DNA from: Amphimedon queenslandica
Taxonomy: Eukaryota > Porifera > Demospongiae > Haplosclerida > Niphatidae
DNA length: 64,000 nt
Direction: 5' to 3'
Assembly: GCF_000090795.2 (NCBI RefSeq)
Contig: NW_003546274.1
Span: 278,062-342,061 of the forward strand
Shown here: positions 12,801 through 21,157 of the stretch, piece by piece
Position numbering within the stretch: position 1 is the first letter of the stretch
Layout of the letters: each line of letters opens with the position of its first letter
Made by a program: the position numbers and the translations under genes
The notes under the pieces: model-generated
What the model was told of the DNA's origin: nothing
What the model saw: the letters and a program-made list of their open reading frames with translations, nothing else
Database searches by the model: none

Positions 12801-15800
12801 TGATTGTGCCTGTAGCAGTGACTCCAGTACAACCACACGAGCTGAAGACTGGTCCAATTGACTAGTTAGCACAAGCTCACGTCCTGTGAGCTCTGCAATG
12901 GTTCCCTGACTCTCTTCCAGTTGAGCATTCAACTCTGACCACTTCTCTCTCAAACTGGACACGTCCTCTTCTAGTTTCAGTGCTACTTGATCAACCTTTA
13001 GTAGAGATGACACACAATGTACAAGTGAATGGACTAAAGACTGAGGAGCTCACATTGTTTGGTTGGTCAGTGCTCCAGTCACCCACTTCGTTGACTGTAG
13101 GAGACGTGGAAAGGCTTGACAGCTAGAAAATGCACACACATACAGTACATGGAAATGATGATATCATTTATTGGTATGATTACAAGAACAAATTACATGT
13201 ACTGTACATGCATTTCAAAGAAAAGAAATTCTAAACTCATTTTCAAGTAATAACGATGAGAGGCACGTGTGCATGTACACGCGTATCGATGCACTGGAAC
13301 TAATACACAAAAATGTAAACACACAATAATTATTAATTACATGTGTACAAATTGTGAACTGGAATAAGCTGACATCACATATTGGCTATTCTAACTACAG
13401 CTTATTCTGAGCCCAAGTTACATGTACAGTGTACATAAATCATTTTCTAAAATGTGCTTAATTATTCCAAAATGTGTCTAATTATTCCAAAATTGGCTTT
13501 AAAGTCTTTATACATTGATCTACATTATACATGTACATGTACATGTCTTTGGTCTTACTTGTAGTCTGGTTGCATTGATTAGTGAGAGAACACGCTTCAT
13601 CTGAGCCTCTTTACCAGCTGACTCTGTCTGAGCTTTGTGAGTATCCAGTTTAGCGTCTCTCAAAGAATCCTGCAGCTCCTTTATTGTCATCACCACCTCC
13701 TCATAAACTGAGTCCAGTTTGTCTCTCTGGGTCCTAAGCTCTTGGTTCTCATCAGTTAGTTGCTGGATCTTAGCTTCGTGTATCAATATCTCTGCACTAA
13801 GCAAAGACTGTTCGGTTTCTAGATCTGTTGTCGATGAATCTTTATTCATCATCTGAATTAAAAGAAAAACAATTTAATAATTAGAATGTATGACATACAT
13901 GTACATGTGCATTATATATCAATAGCAACATAATAAAATTAATTAATAAGATTTGTACATATTTAGACTTATGATGCATTCAGGAAATATTTCAACATAC
14001 ACAAAAACCAGTCAACCAGAAACATGACAGGTTTCAAAATAATAAAAAATGAATTATTACAAATGATAAATATGAACCATATATGTACAAGTATCTTTAT
14101 TTCTGCAGGTGTACATGTATGTATACATGTACATGTACTGTACATACATGTACATGTACATGTATAACTGCTCTTACTTGTGGTAGTGATCTTATTTTTG
14201 ATTGAAGGAGTTCCATTTCTTGAAGAGCAATCTCTTGTGCCTTCTCTAACTCCCTAACCTTTTCTCTTTCTCTTTCCACCTCATTAATCAGTTCATCTCT
14301 CTCCTCCCTCAACTGCTCGGTCTGACTCGTAGAATCACTCACCTCGTCGTCACGGTTACTCGCCTAGAAACGGGAGGTAACCATAGTAACGAAGGGTGAT
14401 AGGTGGCGTACCTTGTTCCAGTAGTACTTCCTGATGTTTGATTGTGACTCATTGAGGAGGAGCTCACGATTGTGTTCTGATTCTTGTAACTGATACTCCA
14501 GTTCCTGTACTCTAGTCTCAAGCTCTGCTATGTGACAGTCTCTCTCAAATATCTGGAAGGAAGAATAGAGTCCATACAGACAAAATGACATGCCCTCAGA
14601 GAATTAATATTGAATTTCTTCCATGCATGATGACAGTTTGTAGAACATATTACATGGTACATGTATTTCATCACAGCTCAGAGAATTCTCTCAGCTGAAA
14701 CCAAAAACCATGACTAGTACATGCATGTGCATGTACATGTACATGTACATTAATGATTAAAAAATGGAGCGTAAATCTTTGTACATGTAGTACATGTAAA
14801 TGGCATATTTTACAGCCAAGAACATTGTTATTTCAATATACCGTACATCTATGTACATGTACATGTACATGTAATACCTTAAGCCTACTATTATTTGCGT
14901 CTACTAATTTTAGCGAAATCAGCAAAAGTCATGTTTAGCGTTACTAATTTTAGCATTTTTAACCAAATTAACTATAAATAATAACCATTGTAATGAATAA
15001 TAATTATTTTGGCGTCTATTTAATTTAGCGGTTTAAAGCTCTCTCGCTAATTATAGCTAAATTTAGTAGACGCTAAAAATAGTAGGCTTAAGGTATACAA
15101 TAGACTACATGCATTACACTGTACCCTGTACATGTACATGTACCCTGTACATGTACATGTACCCTGTACATGTACATGTACATGTACATGTACATGTACA
15201 CATAATGTTGGTTTACTTGCTGTCTTGACTCTTCCACACTGCACATCATGGCACTCCTCAATTTCTCCTGTAGCTCTCTCATCTACAACACACAAAACAT
15301 TACATGTACATGTACCGTAAATCCTTAAATAGAAGCCGCATTTGAATAAACGCCGGGGTAGCAATACAATTTAACTATAAATACGCAACACTAGACTAGG
15401 AGTGACTCAGTAGTCTAGTGGATAATGCCTGAAGTTCCAGAAGTCAAAAGCATGAGCTCACGGGTTCGAACCCCACTCTGGGCCTAAGTTTTTTAATTTT
15501 TTACATATTTTTTCGAGGTCCAAATACCATTTTAGGAAATAGACGCCCAGGCTTTTATTTAAGGAAATACGGTACATGTAATTGTACACATACAAATGAA
15601 TTAATTATAATCATGATTTTATGCGAGCTAAACAGCATGAGCTTTATGAACTGACAAGTACTACAAAGTACATGTACATACATGTACATGGCTTTTTGAG
15701 TAACTTTTAAAATTTGTAAAAAAATCCAAATTTCATCAGAATCAACTGAAACTTGCTACACAACATAAGAACATGTATATGTATCAGAAAATATTATAAA

Positions 15801-18800
15801 AATGGAAAATGCTCTCCTACTCATTTTTGGTGAAATCTGGCCAAAGTCCCTGTACTATAGTACAGGGACTTTGTCTCAATTTTTGAGTAACTTTAAAAAT
15901 TTGTAAAAAATCCAAATTTCATCGGAATCAACTGAAACTTGCTACGCAACATAAGAACATGTATATGTATCAGAAAATATTATAAAAATGGAGAATTCTC
16001 TCCTAGTCATTTTTAGCAAAATTTGGCCAAAGACCCAGTACTACAGTACAGGGACTTTGTCTCAATTTTTGAGTAACTTTAAAAATTTGTAAAAATTCAA
16101 TTTTTATCAAAATCAGCTCAAAATTTCTATATAGCACCAGAACATGTACTGTATACGTATAAAAACAAAGGGAAACCCGGATCAGAATACATGTACCGTA
16201 TATTCTTAAATAAAGCTGGATGCAAATAAACACCGAGGTAGCAATAGAATTGAACTACACATGTACATGTATAAATACCCAAATCTAACTGAGAAATAAC
16301 TCAGATGCCTTTTAGATACTTCCTTAGATTCCTGAAGTCAAATGCATGAGGTGCCAGGTTTGAATCCCACTCTGGGCCAGAGTTTTATTTTAATTTTTTT
16401 GAGGTCCAAATGCCATTTTAGGAAATGGAAGCCCGGGCTTTTATTTAAGGAAATACAGTATGTAGTACATGTACATGTATATGTATGTGCATGCAGTCCA
16501 CCCATGTACACATTGTACATGTACAATTGAACAGTACCTCCTGGCAGGATATCTCATAGCTATTCTTAGTATCCTCAATCTCTTCTCTCAGTATATTCAA
16601 TGCTGATTTATTCTTAGTCAGTAGTTCCTCTTGACCCATGAGGCTTGTTGATTGGACCTGTAGCAATGACTCCAGTACAACCACACGAGCTGAAGACTGG
16701 TCCAATTGACTAGTTAGTACAAGCTCACGTCCTGTGAGCTCTGCAATGGTTCCCTGACTCTCTTCCAGTTGAGCATTCAACTCTGACCACTTCTCTCTCA
16801 AACTGGACACGTCCTCTTCTAGTTTCAGTGCTACTGGTCCCTCTTTGCCAGCTGAGTCTGCACGAGTAGTGTCTGGTACTGCTCTTTTTGTTGTCATGGC
16901 AGGATCCAGTTCGTCTCTCTGGGTCATAGGCTCTTGGTTCTCATCAGTTAGCTGCTGGATCTTAGCTTCGTGCATCAATATCTCTGCACTAAGCAAAGAC
17001 TGTTTAGTTTCTAGATCTGTTGTAGACGAATCTTTATTCATCATCTGAAAATAAATTATAAATAATTTTGATACGTGTACATAACAATAATCTGTAAGTA
17101 ATTCTCAACTTACAGGTACACGTGCATCTACTTGTACATGTACTTGAGGAACTGAAGACTCCTCCCTTTCTAAACCTGTCGTGGACGAACCTTTATTCAT
17201 CATCTAAAGATAAGTCAATTTAAAAACGCTATTCATAATACATGTCCTAACTTACAGGTGCTTGTGGTATTGATTGTAATGGAGACCTTTTCCTTTCTAA
17301 ACCAGTTGTGGACGAACCTTTATTCATCATCTAAAAATACATAAATTGATAATACAGTATGTACTGCACTGCACATGTACAAGTGTTAAAGAGTAACAGC
17401 TTACATGAACATGTGCTTGTGATAACAATGACTGTTTCATTTCTAAATCTGTTGTGGACGAATCTTTATTCATCATCTAAAAGTACATATGTACATGCAC
17501 ATGGTGCAAATAAAAAACATGCTCAACTTACATGTACATGTACATGTTGTGGGAATGAAAACTGTTCAGTTTCTAAATCTGTTGTGGTCCTCATGGAGGA
17601 ATCCTTATGAAATTAAAATGCATGTACAGTGTAGTTTAGAAAGAGTAATGTAGTTCTTAGCTTACTTGTGGCAGTGACTGCAATGAAGAATCCCTCTCTA
17701 GACCTGTTGTGGATGAATCCTTACTCATCATCTGAAAAAGTAACAATGTGAAGTGAAAATTAAATGATTGAAAAAGAGAATAATTATGTGTACATGTACA
17801 GCTACAAGTACATGTACAAAAATCTTATCTTACATCTATTTGTGGTAGTGATCTTATTTTTGATTGAAGGAGTTCCATTTCTTGAAGAGCAATCTCTTGT
17901 GCCTTCTCTAACTCCCTAACCTTTTCTCTTTCTCTTTCCACCTCATTAATCAGTTCATCTCTCTCCTCCCTCAACTCCTCGCTCTGACTCGTAGAATCAC
18001 TCGCATCGTCGTCACGGTTACTCGCCTAGAAACGGGAGGTAGCCATAGTAACGAGGGGTGATAGGTGACATACCTTGTTCCAGTAGTACTTCCTGATGTT
18101 TGATTGTGACTCGTTGAGGAGGAGCTCACGATTATGTTCTGATTCTTGTAACTGATACTCCAGTTCCTGTACTCTAGTCTCAAGCTCTGCTATATGACAG
18201 TCTCTCTCAAACACAGGTACATGTACATTTATCTACACAACAAGGCATTGGTTGTAATATGTACATGTACATGTAGAGTATGCTGATTTACTTGTTCCCT
18301 GGATTCTTCCGTACTAGATGTCATGAGACTCTTTGGTTTTTCTTGTAGATCACTCATCTGCAAACAAAACACCAAAAAAAAATTCATTTTCAATGTTATA
18401 GATATACACGTACATGTACATTACATTCTCTACCCGTTTACATGTACTGTACCTCTTGGTAGGAGTTATCCTTAGTCAGTAGTTCCTCTTGGCCCATGAG
18501 GCTTGTTGATTGTGCCTGTAGCAATGACTCCAGTACAACCACACGAGCTGAAGACTGGTCCAATTGACTAGTTAGTACAAGCTCACGTCCTGTGAGCTCT
18601 GCAATGGTTCCCTGACTCTCTTCCAGCTGAGCATTCAACTCTGACCACTTCTCTCTCAAACTGGACACATCCTCTTCTAGTTTCAGTGCTACTTGATCAA
18701 CCTTTAGTAGAGATGACACACAATGTACAAGTGAATGGACTAAAGACTGAGGAGCTCACATTGTTTGGCTGGTCAGTGTTCCAGTCACTCACTTCATTCA

Positions 18801-20897
18801 CTGTAGGAGATGTGGAAAGGCTTGACAGCTACAGTACAAACACAAAATTCATAATAATTACTACGATGCCTTTTAATTACTTGTCTTCTGGTTGAATTGA
18901 TTAGTGAGAGAAAGCGTTTCATTTGTTCCTCATTGCCAGCTGGTTCTCTCTGAGTATCTGATGGTGCTACTGAGTCCAGTTTGTCTCTCTGGGACCTAGG
19001 CTCTTGGTTCTCATCAGTTAGCTGCTGGATCTTAGCTTCGTGCATCAATATCTCTGCACTAAGCAAAGACTGTTTGGTTTCTAAATCTGTTGTAGACGAA
19101 TCTTTATTCATCATCTAAAGACAAATCAATTTAAAGACACAATTCATAATACATGTCCTAACTTACAGGTGCTTGTGGTAGTGATTGTAATGAAGACTCT
19201 TCCCTTTCTAAATCTGTTGTGGACGAATCTTTATTCATCATCTGAAAATAAATTATAAATCATTTTGATACGTGTACATAACAATAATCTGTAAGTAATT
19301 CTCAACTTACAGGTACACGTGCATCTACTTGTACATGTACTTGAGGAACTGAAGACTCTTCCCTTTTTAAACCTGTTGTGGATGAATCCTTACTGATCAT
19401 CTAAAAAATTAATATCAATGTTATGCACATGCACAAAGTACATGTAAAAAATGTATCATTATCTAAAATGTACACACTTTTAAAAAGCACTCGTTAGATA
19501 AAAATTACTAACACTCTCCTTTCTCCTCAGTATCATATCTTACTTGCACATGCTGTAAAGAAGGCTCTTGCTCTTCTAAGCCTGTTGTGGATGAGTCCTT
19601 ATTGATCATCTAAAATACATCGATGTTATATGTAAAAATGAATTCGTACAACATATACTTGTGGTGGTAGTGACTGCACTGAATACTCTTCCCTTTCTAA
19701 ACCTGTTGTGGATGAGTCCTTACTAAACATCTAAAAATGAATGATTTGAAATGCATGTTATTAATAACACAGCAGTAGTGAATCCTTTGATTACTATTAA
19801 GATTATTATTACAGTACTAGTACTATTATGCCATAAATAGATGTTGAGTCAAAATTAAAAAAAAAACATTGAGCACTCTTCTACAAGTGATCTCTACATG
19901 TATCGTACAAAATGATTTTATTGGCGAGGAATTAATATTGGTGATTGGTCGTTCTATAAAGAAATTGCCAATATAAAATCCTCCATTTTATTTCAATCTG
20001 AGCATGCTCAATGGCTCGTGGCATGGAATCACCAATATAAAATCAGCCAATTTCTTTCCAGAGGTAAATTCATCAAATATTACTCTCACCAATACATCAT
20101 CTTGTACGGTACTAACAAACAAGGCCACTAACAAACAAGGCCGTGGAATTATACATGCACATGTGTATGTACATGTACATGTACAATGAACATGTAATGT
20201 GCGTGAAAATGAACATCGCATTATCGAGTTGTCTTTATTGTCCTTTTACCATTGGAGAGTTCACAGCTTTAGCAAGTTTGTCCTCCAACGTTTTAATCTT
20301 CTCCTTGGCTGCCGTCTCCAGCTCACCAAACGTATCCAATAGCTCGTCATAGCTGGACTGTAAGTCATTAACATAGTCTCTCAGGACACGCAATTTAGCC
20401 TGTAACAAGTGGGTGGGATAAATAATGATAATTATTAAAAACAAACGGTTAATAATTATTAATAATGAGAAGGTGTGGTTGCATTAGTTATGATATTTAC
20501 GTTACTAGTCCACGCCCCTTCCCTCCTCTTACTCTAATCTTTTCGCTATCATCAGCATCAAGTGAATCGCTTGAGTCTTCAAACTGCATTGTGGTGGTAA
20601 CGGATTGCTTGTAGACTTCTCTTAGTTCTAAAATTACATTGTCTTCTTCGTCATCTTCTTCATCATCAGTTGCAGCATCATCATCATCATCATCTTGATC
20701 CTCTTCCTCCTCCTCCTCCTCTTCTTCCCTTTCCTCCCATTTTTTAGCTAGAGAAAGAGACAGAAAAGGTTTAGATTAGCCCTATGACCAAATATGGACA
20801 TACAAGAGGTGCTTTTCTTCTGGTCGGGAGAAGAGTCGACGCTGCTACTGCTCCCACCCCCAGTGGAGCTGCTACTGATATCAAGTGATGATGACAT
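6801..20897 (-). CDS. Long coiled-coil protein with tandemly duplicated exons
   Basis: Starts at MSSSLDISSSS (20804-20897), followed by a very acidic exon (about 20530-20748: runs of Glu and Asp), then dozens of short exons encoding heptad-type coiled coil rich in Glu, Gln, Leu, Lys and Ser. It ends with exon 6801-6890 (LSIQLQESSEYW..., stop at 6801-6803), whose YW-R motif echoes the preceding exon at about 7483-7594 (DKQYWIRRSAE). Internal exons are almost all phase 0 at both ends, which lets blocks duplicate without breaking the frame. Such proteins usually act as centrosomal, Golgi or cytoskeletal tethers, but I cannot name the family and do not assign a function. The middle (about 12450-19730) consists of three related exon blocks and a mini-exon array (listed separately). 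Introns carry several mobile elements and TGTACA microsatellites. It is divergent from the SLC38A10-like gene (260 bp between starts). That all exons belong to one transcript is inferred. Confidence 0.8.
10430..10850. repeat. Intronic tandem repeat, family A (about two monomers)
   Basis: Two diverged tandem monomers sharing the core CAGCTCAAACTT...CATAAG...CAGAAAA...TTATAAAAATG and the palindromic ending CTGTACTATAGTACAGG. The same family recurs at about 15690-16190, 39920-40130, 44890-45270 and 55860-56200, and is distantly related to the 177-bp family B. Confidence 0.75.
12450..14560 (-). repeat. Exon block copy 1 of the coiled-coil gene
   Basis: Most complete copy of a duplicated exon set. 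In + coordinates: exon A about 12452-12525 (MRELQEKLKSA...), exon B about 12690-12996 (VALKLEEDVSSLREKWSEL...), a short exon about 13053-13122 (LSSLSTSP...), exon C about 13557-13852 (MMNKDSSTTDLE...), exon D about 14178-14364 (SQTEQLREERDELINE...), exon E about 14411-14553 (FERDCHIAELETRVQELEY...). The same exons recur in the same order at 15217-18220 and, in part, at 18297-19730. Confidence 0.85.
14874..15095. mobile_element. Short TIR element (MITE-like), 222 bp
   Basis: Terminal inverted repeats of about 40 bp: left end ATACCTTAAGCCTACTATT, right end its reverse complement, with inner parts (GCGTCTACTAA) also matching. The interior is AT-rich and non-coding. It lies in an intron of the coiled-coil gene, next to a TGTACA tract. 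The family of the mobilising transposase is not determinable here. Confidence 0.8.
15313..15574 (+). mobile_element. TIR-bounded element with a tRNA-like core, copy 1
   Basis: The ends TACCGTAAATCCTTAAAT and ATTTAAGGAAATACGGTA form an inverted repeat of about 25 bp. Inside, about 15400-15484, lies a tRNA-like stretch with an A-box-like AGTCTAGTGGATAATGCC and a perfect B-box GGTTCGAACCC. It sits within TGTACA repeat in an intron. A second, more diverged copy lies at 16194-16460. Confidence 0.75.
15690..16190. repeat. Intronic tandem repeat, family A (two to three monomers)
   Basis: Monomers of about 190 bp with the core GAAACTTGCTACGCAACATAAG and the palindrome CTACAGTACAG/CTATAGTACAG at the junctions. 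Non-coding; lies in an intron of the coiled-coil gene. Confidence 0.75.
16194..16460 (+). mobile_element. TIR-bounded element with a tRNA-like core, copy 2
   Basis: Same structure as the element at 15313-15574: ends TACCGTATATTCTTAAATAA and TTATTTAAGGAAATACAGTA, with a decayed B-box GGTTTGAATCCC and the same CACTCTGGGCC tail. The A-box half is poorly kept. Confidence 0.7.
17114..17731 (-). repeat. Mini-exon array, part 1 (five cassettes)
   Basis: Five consecutive short exons on the minus strand: 17666-17731 (22 codons), 17532-17603 (24), 17405-17476 (24), 17256-17330 (25), 17114-17203 (30). Four start with ATGATG(A/G) directly after the AG acceptor and encode MM(N/S)K(D/G)SSTT(D/G)LE; the one at 17532-17603 has lost the start and begins DSSMRTTTDLE. 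Each length is a multiple of three and each exon begins and ends in phase 0, with GTAAG-type donors. The N-terminal half is conserved; the C-terminal half differs between copies and in several is made from TGTACA repeat (codons for Val-His). Confidence 0.9.
18297..19730 (-). repeat. Exon block copy 3 with four mini-exons
   Basis: Third copy: A-type exon about 18297-18358 (MSDLQEKPKSL...), shortened B about 18450-18698, short exon about 18752-18830, shortened C about 18880-19114, then four mini-exons up to 19730. Exon and flanking intron sequence stay nearly identical to copy 1 in places (for example the stretch around 12990-13070 versus 18692-18770), so the duplication looks recent. Confidence 0.8.
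19167..19730 (-). repeat. Mini-exon array, part 2 (four cassettes)
   Basis: Four more cassettes: 19659-19730 (24 codons, MFSKDSSTTGLE), 19544-19609 (22, MINKDSSTTGLE), 19311-19400 (30, MISKDSSTTGLK) and 19167-19241 (25, MMNKDSSTTDLE). All are phase 0 at both ends. The cassette at 19311-19400 and its flanking intron closely match that at 17114-17203, and 19167-19241 matches 17256-17330, showing that sub-blocks were copied after the array arose. Confidence 0.9.
19900..20112. mobile_element. Short TIR element (MITE-like), 213 bp
   Basis: The ends GTATCGTACAAAATGATT and (reverse complement of the right end) GTACCGTACAAGATGATG form an inverted repeat of about 30 bp that continues as ATTGGYGAG. 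The interior is non-coding. Located in the intron between the mini-exon array and exon about 20253-20400 of the coiled-coil gene. Confidence 0.65.
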
Positions 20898-21157
20898 TTA
20901 CTCCTTCTTTACAATATTAGCTAGGCAATAGCTCTAAAATCCTCCTCACACGTCAATATCGGATTATCAGGAAGGAACGCTATAGGATAATTGGCATGTG
21001 CGGTTAATTAATATGGGCGGGGTTGGGAGGGGCCAAAATTAAAATGGCGTGTATCTAGGTGTGGTCAGGCGTGGTAACTTAATTTTTATAAAGAAGTTGA
21101 TTTCATGATTTCATTCTTGTTCTTGGGTGGAGAACGTTGCATTTGTTAGTGTGCAAT
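20898..21157. promoter_or_regulatory. Divergent promoter region (coiled-coil gene / SLC38A10-like)
   Basis: 260 bp between the two start codons, which face away from each other. No clear TATA box was seen. It must hold both core promoters and both 5' UTRs unless upstream exons exist. Confidence 0.5.

Larger units (their letters stand above)
15217..18220 (-). repeat. Exon block copy 2, with a fused exon and five mini-exons
   Basis: Second copy of the exon block: A about 15217-15282; B and C fused into one continuous exon at about 16536-17044 (C-type start MMNKDSSTTDLETKQ, running straight into the B-type VALKLEEDVSSL); five mini-exons between 17114 and 17731; D about 17838-18025; E about 18073-18226. 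The A-to-B intron has grown by insertion of two TIR elements and two 177-bp-type repeat monomers. In exon E the reading frame now begins with INVHVPV before FERDCHIAEL, so the splice acceptor lies inside a TGTACA tract. Confidence 0.8.

Noticed and set aside
15400-15484. tRNA gene
   Set aside because: A- and B-box are present but the acceptor stem does not pair convincingly and a second decayed copy has the same flanks, so it is treated as part of a mobile element.
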